Assembly: GCF_015690355.1 (NCBI RefSeq)
Contig: NZ_JADPRT010000001.1
Span: 620,001-684,000, forward strand
Length of the DNA stretch: 64,000 bases
Direction of reading: 5' to 3'
Source of the DNA: Streptacidiphilus fuscans
GTDB taxonomy: Bacteria; Actinomycetota; Actinomycetes; Streptomycetales; Streptomycetaceae
Positions 17,235 through 25,369 of this stretch are shown here, piece by piece. Under the pieces are notes generated by a model, which was given only the letters and a program-made list of their open reading frames with translations, did no database searches and had not been told where the DNA came from. The number at the start of each line of letters is the position of its first letter. The first letter of the stretch is position 1. The position numbers and the translations under genes are program-made.

Positions 17235-18893
17235 TCACTCCGGCGGCGCGGCCTCGGCGGCCTCCACCTCCGCAATGGTGGCCGCGCCGACCGGCACGTC
17301 GGGGTTGCGGAACCAGGAGCCCTGGACGGCCCACTGAATGAGCATCAGCACGAAGCCGAGCACCAACGCGCCGACGCCGATCACCGAGACGCCGCCGACC
17401 TTGCCGACCAGGGGCAGCGTCACCGAGGTGAAGCCGTAGCTCGGGGAGGCGTACACGTCGAACGCGGCGTAGCAGAAGAAGTAGAGCAGCATGAGCCCGC
17501 CGAGCAGCGGCAGGATGCCCTTGAACCAGAGGTCGCGGGGGCTGCGGCGGAGCACCCGGCGGAAGTACCAGGCGCAGGCGAAGCCGGTGAGACCGTAGTA
17601 GAACGCGATGCCCAGGCCGACGGAGGAGACCGAGTCGGTCAGGACGTTGGTGCTGATCCGGGTGAGCATGACGTAGAAGGCGATCGAGATCAGGCCCATG
17701 CCCACCGTGGACCAGGTGGGGGTGGCGAAGCGCGGGTGCACGCGGCCGAAGTGCGACGGGATGGCCTTGTGCAGGGCCATGGAGAAGCTGGTGCGGGCGG
17801 TCGGCAGAATGGTGGTCTGGGTCGAGGCGGCGGCCGAGGTCAGCACCATGAAGATCAGCAGCTTGGACTCGAACCAGCCGAACCCGGAGGTGCCGAAGAC
17901 GGCGCCGCCCAGGCCGGAGAGCACGTCGCCCGAGTTGTTCGGGTTGGCCAGGCCGATGCCCTTGTCGCCGACGCCCGCGAACGCCTGCGCCGAGGTGGAG
18001 ACCATGGCGTAGATCAACAGCAGGATGACGGTGGAGAGCACCGCCGCGCGGCCGGGAGTACGGGACTTGTCGGCGGTCTCCTCGTTGACGGAGACGGCGG
18101 TGTCCCAGCCCCAGTAGATGAACACCGCGGAGAGGATGCCCGCGGTCAGCGCGCTCGCGGTCGGGACCTGGAACGGGTTGAACCACGATCCCGAGACGTG
18201 GATCGCCGTCGCGGGCGCGTGGCTGCCGTAGACCTTGACCAGCGCGGTCACCGAGAAGACCGCCAGCATGGCGATCTCGACGCAGAGCAGGACGCGCTGC
18301 AGCGCCGCGGAGATCTCGATGCCGATGTAGCAGATGAAGGTCATCAGGACGATCCAGATCACCCCGGCCAGCGTCGTCCACAGCTTGTCCGACGCGAGGT
18401 TCGGGTGCCCGACGAGCTGGAAGCCGTAGGAACCGGCGATCTGGGCCAGATTGGCCATGACGATGATGTCGGCGATGATGATGCCCCAGCCGCCCATCCA
18501 CCCCGTGCGGGGCCCGAAGGCCCGGGCGGCCCAGGTGAAGGTGGTGCCGCAGTCCGGGTCGACCGCGTTCATCTCCTTGTAGGCGTAGGCGATCAGCAGC
18601 ATCGGGATGAACGCCAGGATTGTGATGATCGGGGCCTGGAGGCCGACGCCGACGACGATCAGCCCGAGGGTCGCCGCCAGGCTGTAGGCGGGTGCGGTCG
18701 ACGCGAGGCCGATCGCCACCGAGGAGAACAGGCCGAGGGCGTTGCCCTTGAGCCCCTTCTCGCCCGAACCAGAACCGGAGACCTCACCCGGCACGACGGA
18801 CGTGCCCAGGCCCCAGGCCGATTCGGAAGAACCGGACGCCCCGGACGGTTCGGACGGCTCGGGGGACTCAGGAGTCGGGGACGAGGCACCCAT
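17235..18893 (-). CDS. APC-superfamily amino acid permease
   Basis: 552 residues with about 12 to 14 transmembrane helices. A 60-residue Ser/Pro/Glu-rich cytoplasmic tail precedes the first helix (LKGNALGLFSSVAIGLASTAPAYSLAATLGL), which holds the unwound glycine-rich amino-acid binding segment of the family; YWGWDTAVSVNEETADKSRTPGRA matches APC permeases. The start chosen lies eight bases after GGAGGT; a much longer open frame upstream on this strand has no coding signal and overlaps the chorismate mutase gene. Substrate unknown. Confidence 0.9.
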   Translation of the reverse strand: MGASSPTPESPEPSEPSGASGSSESAWGLGTSVVPGEVSGSGSGEKGLKGNALGLFSSVAIGLASTAPAYSLAATLGLIVVGVGLQAPIITILAFIPMLLIAYAYKEMNAVDPDCGTTFTWAARAFGPRTGWMGGWGIIIADIIVMANLAQIAGSYGFQLVGHPNLASDKLWTTLAGVIWIVLMTFICYIGIEISAALQRVLLCVEIAMLAVFSVTALVKVYGSHAPATAIHVSGSWFNPFQVPTASALTAGILSAVFIYWGWDTAVSVNEETADKSRTPGRAAVLSTVILLLIYAMVSTSAQAFAGVGDKGIGLANPNNSGDVLSGLGGAVFGTSGFGWFESKLLIFMVLTSAAASTQTTILPTARTSFSMALHKAIPSHFGRVHPRFATPTWSTVGMGLISIAFYVMLTRISTNVLTDSVSSVGLGIAFYYGLTGFACAWYFRRVLRRSPRDLWFKGILPLLGGLMLLYFFCYAAFDVYASPSYGFTSVTLPLVGKVGGVSVIGVGALVLGFVLMLIQWAVQGSWFRNPDVPVGAATIAEVEAAEAAPPE

Positions 18894-19010
18894 GGCGCAC
18901 CTCCAGGTGCTCGTGCAACGCCGAACCGCGGTTCGGAGACGTGCCCCTATGATCACTCGTTTCCGGTCCGTCGCCCAGCCGAATCGCCGCCACACCGCGA
19001 CTCCCGTCGC

Positions 19011-19016
19011 TAGAAT
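19011..19016 (+). promoter_or_regulatory. Possible -10 box of the chorismate mutase gene
   Basis: TAGAAT 35 bases upstream of the GTG start codon; no convincing -35 box is visible at the usual distance. Confidence 0.35.
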
Positions 19017-19050
19017 CGGGGCGACTTTCCGTACACGACTGGGGGCTCCT

Positions 19051-19749
19051 GTGCGACTGTTCCTCACATCAAGGCGATCGATGGCCACCGTCGTCGGCGC
19101 GACACTGCTGCTCTGTACGGCCGGGGCCGGGGTCGGGCTCGGCGCGGGCAGTGCCGAGGCCGCGCCGCGCACGACGGCGTTGGAGACCATCGCGCAGCTC
19201 TCCGCGCAGCGGGTCGAGGTGGCCGACCAGGTGGCGGCGGCCAAGTACGGGACCGGCAGCCCGATCGACGATCCCGCGCGCGAGGCGGCCGAGATCGCCA
19301 CCGCCGAGCAGCAGGCCACGGCTCTGGGCATCGATCCCGCGCCGGTCGCGAAGATCTTCCGCGACCAGATCGAGGCCAACAAGGTCGTCCAGCGCGCCCT
19401 GTACGCCGAGTGGGACGCCGACCCGTCACTCGTCCCGACCACCAGGCCGAGCCTGGCCACGATCCGCGTCGAGCTCGACACCATCGGCACCGAACTCGTC
19501 CAGGCCATCGCGGCGGCCGAGGTGAGTCGTCAAGCACCGTCCTGCGACGGGCAGTTGACCGCAGCCGCAGTCCACGCCCGGCACCAGCAGAGCCTCGACG
19601 CCCTGCACTTCGCGGCACTGCTCCGGGCGCTGCCGTCGGGGGGGGGGGGCGGGGGGGGGGCCGCCCCCCGCGGGGGGGGGGGGGGGCCCCCCCGCGGGGG
19701 GGGGGGGGCCCCCCCCCCCCGACGCCGTCCACCGTCCAGCCTCAGCTGA
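19051..19749 (+). CDS. Secreted chorismate mutase (AroQ gamma type), 3' end corrupted
   Basis: A signal peptide (SMATVVGATLLLCTAGAGVGLGAGSAEA) is followed by the secreted *MtCM-type fold: ETIAQLSAQRVEVADQVAAAKYGTGSPIDDPARE and KIFRDQIEANKVVQ contain the Arg, Lys and Glu/Gln residues that hold chorismate. It converts chorismate to prephenate outside the cytoplasm. From base 19638 (codon 196) the frame runs into 83 bases of G and C homopolymers and reads Gly/Pro/Arg until a TGA inside the downstream hairpin. In relatives the protein ends within a few residues here with a cysteine that pairs with the one in APSCDGQ; that cysteine is missing, so the end as read is probably not real. GTG start is the best guess; ATG 19081 is possible. 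Confidence 0.8.
   Translation: MRLFLTSRRSMATVVGATLLLCTAGAGVGLGAGSAEAAPRTTALETIAQLSAQRVEVADQVAAAKYGTGSPIDDPAREAAEIATAEQQATALGIDPAPVAKIFRDQIEANKVVQRALYAEWDADPSLVPTTRPSLATIRVELDTIGTELVQAIAAAEVSRQAPSCDGQLTAAAVHARHQQSLDALHFAALLRALPSGGGGGGGAAPRGGGGGPPRGGGGAPPPRRRPPSSLS
19638..19720. repeat. 83-base pure G/C homopolymer tract (probable sequencing or assembly artefact)
   Basis: Runs of 12 G, 10 G, 6 C, 15 G, 7 C, 13 G and 12 C, separated only by one- to three-base G/C interruptions and containing no A or T. The pattern of G-runs alternating with their C complement resembles two-colour-chemistry poly-G reads assembled over a hard hairpin. It replaces the end of the chorismate mutase gene. Confidence 0.85.
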
Positions 19750-19761
19750 CGGCTGGACGGT
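19731..19761. terminator. Bidirectional terminator between chorismate mutase and hydrolase
   Basis: ACCGTCCAGCC / GGCTGGACGGT: 11-base perfect arms with a 9-base loop, located between the two convergent genes and seven bases before the hydrolase stop. Confidence 0.8.
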
Positions 19762-19767
19762 CCGGCC

Positions 19768-20493
19768 TTACTTCAGGTGCCGGTCGTAGAACCGGCCCCC
19801 GTCCTCCAGCTCGAACCACGGGGTGCCGGTGTGCCCGCCCACGTTGGCGTGCAGCGTCTTCTCCTTGCTGCCGAACGCGTCGAACAGGTCGAGAGCGCGC
19901 TGCCGGGGGTTCCCCTGGTCGTCCCACTGGAGCAGGAAGAGCAGCGGAATGGTGAGCTGCCGGGCCTCCTCACGCTGGGCGAGGGGCACGTAGCCCCCGG
20001 CGAAGAAGCCGGCCGCCGCGATGCGCGGCTCGGTCACCGCCAGGTGAATGCCGACGGCGGTCCACCCGGAGTAACCGACCGGGCCGTCGATCTCGGGCAG
20101 GGCGAGGAGGGCGTCCAGGGCGGTCCGCCAGTCCGGGACCGCCTTGTCGACCAGCGGGCCGATGAAGGACTCGAAGATCTCGTCGACGGGCTCCCCGGCC
20201 TGCATGGCCTTGCGGAGATCCGCGCGGGCCTGGTCGTCGGCGGCCGAACGCGGTCGGCTACCGCACCCTGCCGCGTCGATGGAGGCGACCGCGTAGCCGC
20301 GCGCGGCGGTGTGCCGGGCACGGGCGACCAGCCGGGGCTCGTTCTTGGGCAGGCCGTTGTTGTGGGCCATCAGGACCAGCGGCACCGCCGCGGAGGCGGA
20401 TCCGGGCATCCAGAGGGTGCCGGGGATCTCGCCGAGGGTGAACTCGCGCTCGACGACGTCGTCGTCAAGACGCTGCTCAGAAGTGAATTCCAT
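19768..20493 (-). CDS. Alpha/beta hydrolase (dienelactone hydrolase-like)
   Basis: 241 residues starting at MEFTSEQRL after the RBS GAAAGG; a 69-codon longer open frame exists but is not family-like. Core features: LVLMAHNNGL oxyanion loop after beta 3, nucleophile elbow GYSGWTA (GxSxx with Trp replacing the usual Gly after the elbow), the acid in LQWDDQGN, and the catalytic His in GGHTGTP. Soluble, no signal peptide. Closely similar 240-residue hydrolases are widespread in Streptomyces without known substrate. Confidence 0.85.
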   Translation of the reverse strand: MEFTSEQRLDDDVVEREFTLGEIPGTLWMPGSASAAVPLVLMAHNNGLPKNEPRLVARARHTAARGYAVASIDAAGCGSRPRSAADDQARADLRKAMQAGEPVDEIFESFIGPLVDKAVPDWRTALDALLALPEIDGPVGYSGWTAVGIHLAVTEPRIAAAGFFAGGYVPLAQREEARQLTIPLLFLLQWDDQGNPRQRALDLFDAFGSKEKTLHANVGGHTGTPWFELEDGGRFYDRHLK

Positions 20494-20692
20494 GATCGTG
20501 CCTTTCGGGAGTGCACAGAACGGCGCTCCCGGGCGACGACCTATCGCCCGACCGTGACCCCGAGGGGGAGCACCCATGTCGTTTGTGTGTTCACGGGTAC
20601 CACCTCCTCGTTCAGCTGCACGGTCTGGCGCAATCTTAAGCAGTCTTCGCCGCGATCTGCCAACTCCTTTTTGCGCGGGCTGCGACCTCTTC

Positions 20693-20712
20693 CCTAACAA
20701 GTGTTTGGTAGG
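20693..20712. promoter_or_regulatory. KstR2-like operator upstream of the fadE30 remnant and ipdF
   Basis: The core AACAAGTGTTTGGT (20696-20709) fits the mycobacterial KstR2 consensus AnCAAGnnCTTGnT at 11 of 12 defined positions (one C to T change). The 20 bases extend as an imperfect palindrome, CCTA at one end and TAGG at the other. A second copy, identical at 17 of 20 positions on the opposite strand, lies before echA20. Confidence 0.75.
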
Positions 20713-20768
20713 TTACCGTGCGCCTGAGGCGGCGTCGTGAGCCACGTCGAGACCCACGGGAGCTGAAC

Positions 20769-20873
20769 TTGACCAGAACCGACGTCTTCCGGGCCGGGAT
20801 CCGGGACTGGCTGATCCAGCGCGCCATCATCGCCGAGCGCGTGCTCGGCCTGCCGAGGGAGGCTCGCGCATGA
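20769..20873 (+). pseudogene. fadE30: fadE30-like acyl-CoA dehydrogenase reduced to 34 codons by an in-frame internal deletion
   Basis: A TTG start preceded by GGGAG opens a short frame, MTRTDVFRAGIRDWL, which resembles the first residues of FadE30 (DVEEFRAQVRGWL in my recollection of the M. tuberculosis protein). It runs straight into IQRAIIAERVLGLPREARA, which matches the FadE30 C-terminus (EIQRNIIAERVLGLPREAKG). The stop overlaps the ipdF start (ATGA), as fadE30-ipdF gene order in mycobacteria would predict. About 350 central codons, including the flavin and acyl-CoA binding parts and the catalytic base, are missing with the reading frame kept. It cannot be an active dehydrogenase. Confidence 0.75.
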
Positions 20874-21658
20874 CGTCCACGACCCCCGAGTACGTTCCCG
20901 CACACGGCCTGCTGACCGGCCGCACCGCCGTGGTCACCGCCGCCGCCGGGGCCGGCATCGGCGGCGCGACCGCCCGCCGACTGCTGGAGGAGGGCGCGGA
21001 CATCGTCATCGGCGACGCGCACGCGCGCCGCACCAAGGAGACGGTCGACCGGCTCGCGGGGGAGTTCGGCGCGGACCGGGTGGCCGGACGCGCCTGCGAC
21101 GTCACCGACGAGGAGCAGGTCGCCGCGCTGTACGACCTCGCGGAGGAGCGCCACGGCCGCCTCGACATCGTGGTCAACAACGCCGGTCTCGGCGGCACGG
21201 CCGAACTCGTCGACATGACCGACGAGCAGTGGGACCGGGTCATCGACGTCACCCTCAACGGCACCTTCCGCTGCACCCGCGCCGCGCTGCGCCGGATGAA
21301 GGCCGCGGGCAGCGGCGGAGTCGTCGTCAACAACGCCTCCGTCATCGGCTGGCGCGCCCAGGCCGGTCAGGCCCACTACGCCGCCGCGAAGGCGGGCGTC
21401 ATGGCGCTGACCCGCTGCGCGGCCGTGGAGGCCGCTGCCTACGGGGTGCGCGTCAACGCCGTGTCGCCGAGCCTCGCCATGCACGCGCACCTGGTCAAGG
21501 TCACCACCCCCGACCTGCTGGAGGAGCTCACCGCCCGCGAGGCATTCGGCCGGTACGCCGAGCCGTGGGAGATCGCCAACGTCATCGTCTTCCTGGCCAG
21601 TGGCTACTCGTCCTACATGACGGGGGAGACGGTGTCGGTCAGCAGCCAGCATCCGTGA
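20870..21658 (+). CDS. ipdF: Short-chain dehydrogenase of HIP (steroid C/D ring) degradation, IpdF-like
   Basis: 262 residues. SDR features: GRTAVVTAAAGAGIGGATARRLL (cofactor glycine motif, with TAAAG in place of TGxxxG, as in IpdF), NNAG, catalytic Ser in NNASVIGW and YxxxK in HYAAAKAG. The ending SSYMTGETVSVSSQHP and WRAQAGQAHYAAAKAGVMALTRC match the KstR2-controlled SDR Rv3559c. IpdF oxidises the ring hydroxyl of the HIP-derived CoA ester. ATG overlaps the stop of the fadE30 remnant, and the KstR2-like operator lies 160 bases upstream. Faces ipdC convergently. Confidence 0.85.
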   Translation: MTSTTPEYVPAHGLLTGRTAVVTAAAGAGIGGATARRLLEEGADIVIGDAHARRTKETVDRLAGEFGADRVAGRACDVTDEEQVAALYDLAEERHGRLDIVVNNAGLGGTAELVDMTDEQWDRVIDVTLNGTFRCTRAALRRMKAAGSGGVVVNNASVIGWRAQAGQAHYAAAKAGVMALTRCAAVEAAAYGVRVNAVSPSLAMHAHLVKVTTPDLLEELTAREAFGRYAEPWEIANVIVFLASGYSSYMTGETVSVSSQHP

Positions 21659-21758
21659 CGGCGACAGTCGCCGGGCGCGACGACCCCTGCTCCGGGGCAG
21701 GGCTCAGGGCTGGGGCAGCGGGAAGTGCATGCAGCTGCTGGTGGCGTGGGCGAGCAGC

Positions 21759-21773
21759 CGCGCGAAGCGCGCG
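21759..21773. terminator. Possible hairpin between convergent ipdF and ipdC
   Basis: CGCGCG-AAG-CGCGCG, 6-base perfect arms with a 3-base loop, in the 196-base gap between the two convergent stops. No other feature is seen in that gap. Confidence 0.4.
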
Positions 21774-21854
21774 CGACTCCGTCAGCCTCGGCCCGGCCGC
21801 TGGTGTGAACTGACACGGTCATCCTCCACGGTCGTCCTCGCGACGCGGCGCTCC

Positions 21855-22922
21855 TCACGCCCGGCCGGGCAGGGCGGTGATGGTCTCGGCGGCCTGGGTC
21901 ATGATGCGTTCCACCAGCTCCTTGCAGGACGGAAGGTCCTCGATCAGGCCCGCCACCTGGCCGGACGCCATCACCCCGAGGTCGGGGCGGCCGTCGACCA
22001 TGGCGGCCTTGAGCATCATCGGGGTGTTGGCGGCCAGCAGGATCTGACTCCAGGTCAGCTCCTTGCCGTGCTTCATCGCCAGGCCGTCGCGGACCATGGC
22101 CGACCAGCTCATGCCGGAGATCCTGCGGAACGCCGCCGCGTGCCGGACCGCGCGGAGCAGGGCGCTGGCGCGGCCGGAGCGCTCCAACCCGTCGACCAGG
22201 TCGGTGCGCAGCATCCGGTGGGGGAGGCCGTCTACCTTGGTGGTGACGGTGATGTCCTGGACGGACGCGGCGAGGTAGCGGGCCTTGACGGCGTCGGGGA
22301 CGGTGGAGTCCGAGGTGAGCAGGAAGCGGGTGCCCATGGCGACACCGGCGGCGCCGTACGCGAGCGCTGCCACCAGGCCGCGTCCGTCGTGGAAGCCGCC
22401 GGCCGCGATCACCGGGATGTCGACCGCGTCGACGACCTGCGGCAGCAGCACGGTGGTGGCCACGGCGCCGGTGTGGCCGCCGCCCTCGCCGCCCTGGACC
22501 ACCACGGCGTCCGCGCCCCAGGCGGCGACCTTCTCAGCATGCCGCCGCGCGCCGATGGAGGGGATGACGACGACGCCCGCGTCCTTGAGCTCGGCGATCA
22601 GCTCCCGGGAGGGCGCGAGCGCGAAGGAGGCGACCCGCACGCCCTCCTCGATGATGATCCGCACCCGGCACCGCGCGTCGCTCGCGTCCGCACGCAGGTT
22701 GACGCCGAACGGTGCGTCGGTGCGCTCCTTGACCTCGCGTACGGCGGCGCGCAGGTGATCGGTCGTCATGGTGGCGGAGGCGAGGATGCCGAGCGCGCCC
22801 GCGTTCGCGGTGGCGGAGACCAGACGCGGGCCGGCGACCCAGCCCATGCCGGTCTGCACGAGGGGGTGACGGACGCCGACGAGCCTGGTCAGCGGGGTTT
22901 CGACGCTCATGGGCAGGCTCAC
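21855..22922 (-). CDS. ipdC: Nitronate monooxygenase-fold flavoprotein IpdC
   Basis: 355 residues. TIM-barrel FMN protein of the nitronate monooxygenase/enoyl reductase II group: HPLVQTGMGWVAGPRLVSATANAGALGIL at the N-terminus, the FMN-phosphate motifs VVQGGEGGGHTG and IPVIAAGGFHDGRGLVAALAYGAAGVAMGTRF. Length and context identify IpdC (Rv3553-like), which acts on the HIP-derived bicyclic CoA ester before ring opening. GTG start overlaps the ipdB stop (GTGA); an ATG four codons on (22910) is an alternative. Last gene of the echA20-ipdA-ipdB-ipdC operon. Confidence 0.88.
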   Translation of the reverse strand: MSLPMSVETPLTRLVGVRHPLVQTGMGWVAGPRLVSATANAGALGILASATMTTDHLRAAVREVKERTDAPFGVNLRADASDARCRVRIIIEEGVRVASFALAPSRELIAELKDAGVVVIPSIGARRHAEKVAAWGADAVVVQGGEGGGHTGAVATTVLLPQVVDAVDIPVIAAGGFHDGRGLVAALAYGAAGVAMGTRFLLTSDSTVPDAVKARYLAASVQDITVTTKVDGLPHRMLRTDLVDGLERSGRASALLRAVRHAAAFRRISGMSWSAMVRDGLAMKHGKELTWSQILLAANTPMMLKAAMVDGRPDLGVMASGQVAGLIEDLPSCKELVERIMTQAAETITALPGRA

Positions 22923-23683
22923 GACCGCACCTCGCGGTCGCGCAGGCGCTTCGGGTCGATCACCTCGCGGATCAGGTGCAGCTCCGCCTCGGTGGGCTCC
23001 CGGGTGGCCGGGACCTCGTCCGGCACGACCAGCGGGAAGGCCGTCGCCGCCAGCACCTGCTCGACGCTCACCCCGGGGTGGACCGAGCGGAGGCGCATGG
23101 TGCGGTCCGGGGTCTCGAAGTCGAAGACGCCGAGGTCGCTGACGACGCGTCGGATCTCGTGGAAGCGGCTCGCGGCGGGCCCGGCGGCAGCCGCGCGGTC
23201 GTAGCCGACGCCGCAGACCATGTCGACCTTGTCGACGAAGACCCGCGGCGAGTGCCGGGGCACCCAGTAACTGGTGGGGTTGTTCACGGTATTGACCGGA
23301 GCCCCACGCACGCCCAGCAGTTGGCGGTCGGGCCGGGACCAGTCGCCGATGCAGGAGATGTTCTGGTTGCCGTACCGGTCGATCTGGCTGGCCCCCATCA
23401 TGACGTGTCGCCGGCCGCCCGCGACCATGGAGAGGTGCAGGCGGTAGGGCAGCCAGCCCTCGACCACCTCGGCCTTGGCGCCGACCGCGGGGGTGTCGCC
23501 GAGGATCATCGCCTCACCGTCGGTGAGCAGCAGGTCGGGCGAGAAGGTCAGCCGGGCGAGGCGGGCGCCGATGGCGGGCACCGTGCCCATCGGGGTGGCC
23601 AGGATCTCGCCGTCGCCGCGCCAGGCCTCGGCGCAGGCCACCACGCAGTACTCGGCGCGGGTCGTGGTCGTCGTGGCAGTCAC
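22919..23683 (-). CDS. ipdB: IpdB, beta subunit of the COCHEA-CoA ring-opening hydrolase
   Basis: 254 residues with a class I CoA-transferase fold: RLARLTFSPDLLLTDGEAMILGD, MGASQIDRYGNQNISCIGD and the Gly-rich GVRGAPVNTVNNPTSYWVPRHSPRVFVDKVDMVCGVGYD. With IpdA it forms the hydrolase that opens the last steroid ring, a retro-Claisen cleavage, instead of transferring CoA. GTG start overlaps the ipdA stop (GTGA), consistent with equal amounts of the two subunits. The larger open frame upstream of this start is a shadow of ipdA. Confidence 0.88.
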   Translation of the reverse strand: MTATTTTTRAEYCVVACAEAWRGDGEILATPMGTVPAIGARLARLTFSPDLLLTDGEAMILGDTPAVGAKAEVVEGWLPYRLHLSMVAGGRRHVMMGASQIDRYGNQNISCIGDWSRPDRQLLGVRGAPVNTVNNPTSYWVPRHSPRVFVDKVDMVCGVGYDRAAAAGPAASRFHEIRRVVSDLGVFDFETPDRTMRLRSVHPGVSVEQVLAATAFPLVVPDEVPATREPTEAELHLIREVIDPKRLRDREVRS

Positions 23684-24570
23684 TTCTGCTCCTCCTGCTC
23701 CTGGCGAAGGGCGGCTTCTTGTCGAAAGGCGCTGACCGCTGCCTGGTAGGCGTCCTCGTCCCCGGTCAGGAAGCGTTCGGTGAACGTGGCCCAGTCCTGC
23801 GGGTCGGCGGCAGCTGTCGCGTAGGCGCGCTGGAAGGCCTCGTCGCGCTCGTAGTCGGGCACGCAGGAGGTGAAGTGGGCGCCGTTCGGGGTCTCGACCA
23901 CGCCGGTGACGTCGGAGCGCTTGATCAGCAGCGTCTGCGGCGCACCCGACTTCAGCAGGTCGGCGGTGTCGACGATGCGCTCGCACGACAGGTACGCCTC
24001 GCGCGCCGCCGCGCAGAACAGGTCGTCGAAGTACGGGTCCGGGCCGAGATACTGGCCATTGCCGCGGGCGTCGGCGGCGTTGACGTGGACCAGTGCGGCG
24101 TCGAGTTCGAGCGCGGGCACGGCGACCAGCTCCTCGCCGTCCGCGTACGGCGAAGTGACCGTCCGCAGCTGGGGGTTGACCCGCATGACGTCGGAGCCGA
24201 GACCGGCCCGGGCGGGCATGAAGGGCAGGCGGTGGGCGGCGGCCGTGAGGCCCCACATGAACATCGACTCGTCCAGCTCGACCAAGTCGAAGGCGCCGCG
24301 CTCACGGGCCGCGCGGAAGTGCGGCTCCAGCGGGATCGAGTCCAGGGTGGCGAAGGCGGCCACCAGCTTGCGGACCTTGCCCGCGGCGGCGAGCAGCCCG
24401 ACGTCGGGGCCGCCGTAGGAGACCACGGTGAGGTCGGTGACCTCGGACCGGAGCAGGGCGCGGACGAGGGCCATCGGCTTGCGCCTGGACCCCCAGCCGC
24501 CGATGCCGACGGTCATGCCGCTCTCCAGGCGGGAGACGACCTGATCCGGCGTCATGATCTTGTCGCTCAA
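23680..24570 (-). CDS. ipdA: IpdA, alpha subunit of the COCHEA-CoA ring-opening hydrolase
   Basis: 296 residues. CoA-transferase-like alpha subunit: SGMTVGIGGWGSRRKPMALVRALLRSEVTDLTVVSYGGPDVGLL, then the LVELDESMF segment whose Glu101 falls where IpdA proteins place their catalytic glutamate (recollection), and GNGQYLGPDPYFDDLFCAAA. Strong overall resemblance to mycobacterial IpdA. TTG start chosen because it follows GAGGAGGAGCG and overlaps the echA20 stop (TTGA), and because MSDK matches the family's MPDK start. Coupled to ipdB downstream. Confidence 0.88.
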   Translation of the reverse strand: MSDKIMTPDQVVSRLESGMTVGIGGWGSRRKPMALVRALLRSEVTDLTVVSYGGPDVGLLAAAGKVRKLVAAFATLDSIPLEPHFRAARERGAFDLVELDESMFMWGLTAAAHRLPFMPARAGLGSDVMRVNPQLRTVTSPYADGEELVAVPALELDAALVHVNAADARGNGQYLGPDPYFDDLFCAAAREAYLSCERIVDTADLLKSGAPQTLLIKRSDVTGVVETPNGAHFTSCVPDYERDEAFQRAYATAAADPQDWATFTERFLTGDEDAYQAAVSAFRQEAALRQEQEEQK

Positions 24571-25343
24571 CGCTCCTCCTCGCGCTCGTTGTCGTCCTGG
24601 CTCCTGCCGGTCACGAAGGAGTCCCGGTGGCGGTCGGCCACGCCGCTGAGGTTGGCCTCGAAGGTGAAGCCCTGCTCGAAGCGGTAGCTGCGGCGCACGT
24701 CCACCGGATCGATCCCGTTGATCGCGGCCTTGGCCAGGCGGATCAGGTAGCCGTCCTTGGCGGCGATCTCCCGGGCCAGCTCCAGCGCCGAGGCCGCGAG
24801 CTCGTCGCGCGGCACCACCTGCCACACCGACCCGTGCCGGTGCAGCTCCTCGGCGCTGACGGTGCGTGAGGTGTAGTACAGGGTGCGCATCAGGTGCTGC
24901 GGGACCAGCCGGGCGAGGTGGGTGGCCGCGCCCAGCGCGCCCCGGTCGAGCTCCGGCAGGCCGAAGACGGCGTCGTCGCTGGCCACGATCGCGTCCGCGT
25001 TGCCCACCAGGCCGATGCCGCCGCCCAGGCAGAAGCCCTGGACGGCGGCCACCACCGGCACCTCGCACTCGTAGACGGCGGCGAACGCCTCGTAGCAGCC
25101 GCGGTTGGCGCCGATCAGCGCGTCGTGGCCGGTCGTGCGCTGCATCTCCTTGATGTCGACGCCCGCGTTGAAGCCGCGTCCGGCGGCGGCCAGGACGACG
25201 CACCGCACCTCCGGATCCGCGCCCGCGGCCCGGAGCGCGGTGGCGAGGTCGTACCAGCCCTGCACCGGAAGGGCGTTGACGGGTGGGAAGTCGACCGTGA
25301 CGACGGCCACGCCCTTGTCGGGCGTCGAGGTGGAGACAGCCAT
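24567..25343 (-). CDS. echA20: Enoyl-CoA hydratase/isomerase family ring hydrolase EchA20
   Basis: 258 residues of the crotonase fold. The oxyanion-hole segments RGFNAGVDIKEMQ and GFCLGGGIGLVGNADAIVA are clear, and GLPELDRGALGAATHLARLVPQHLMR follows. In the KstR2 regulon EchA20 hydrolyses HIEC-CoA, opening one of the two remaining steroid rings before IpdAB acts. First gene of the minus-strand operon, starting 27 bases from a KstR2-like operator. No strong RBS is seen before the ATG. The C-terminus is unusually acidic and Arg-rich (QDDNEREEER), encoded across the ipdA RBS. Confidence 0.87.
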   Translation of the reverse strand: MAVSTSTPDKGVAVVTVDFPPVNALPVQGWYDLATALRAAGADPEVRCVVLAAAGRGFNAGVDIKEMQRTTGHDALIGANRGCYEAFAAVYECEVPVVAAVQGFCLGGGIGLVGNADAIVASDDAVFGLPELDRGALGAATHLARLVPQHLMRTLYYTSRTVSAEELHRHGSVWQVVPRDELAASALELAREIAAKDGYLIRLAKAAINGIDPVDVRRSYRFEQGFTFEANLSGVADRHRDSFVTGRSQDDNEREEER

Positions 25344-25369
25344 GGGAGGACCAGCTACCTTTCGACCTG

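Noticed and set aside
18894..19508. N-terminal extension of the APC permease to 757 residues
   Set aside because: The extension runs antisense through the chorismate mutase gene; a strong RBS and the family-like start lie at 18893.
19638..19720. G-quadruplex regulatory element
   Set aside because: G-runs of this length with complementary C-runs fit a sequencing fault better; kept only as the alternative if long reads confirm the tract.
20870..21658. Generic FabG (3-oxoacyl-ACP reductase) call for the SDR
   Set aside because: The C-terminus, the TAAAG cofactor motif, the operator and the neighbouring ipd genes fit IpdF much better.
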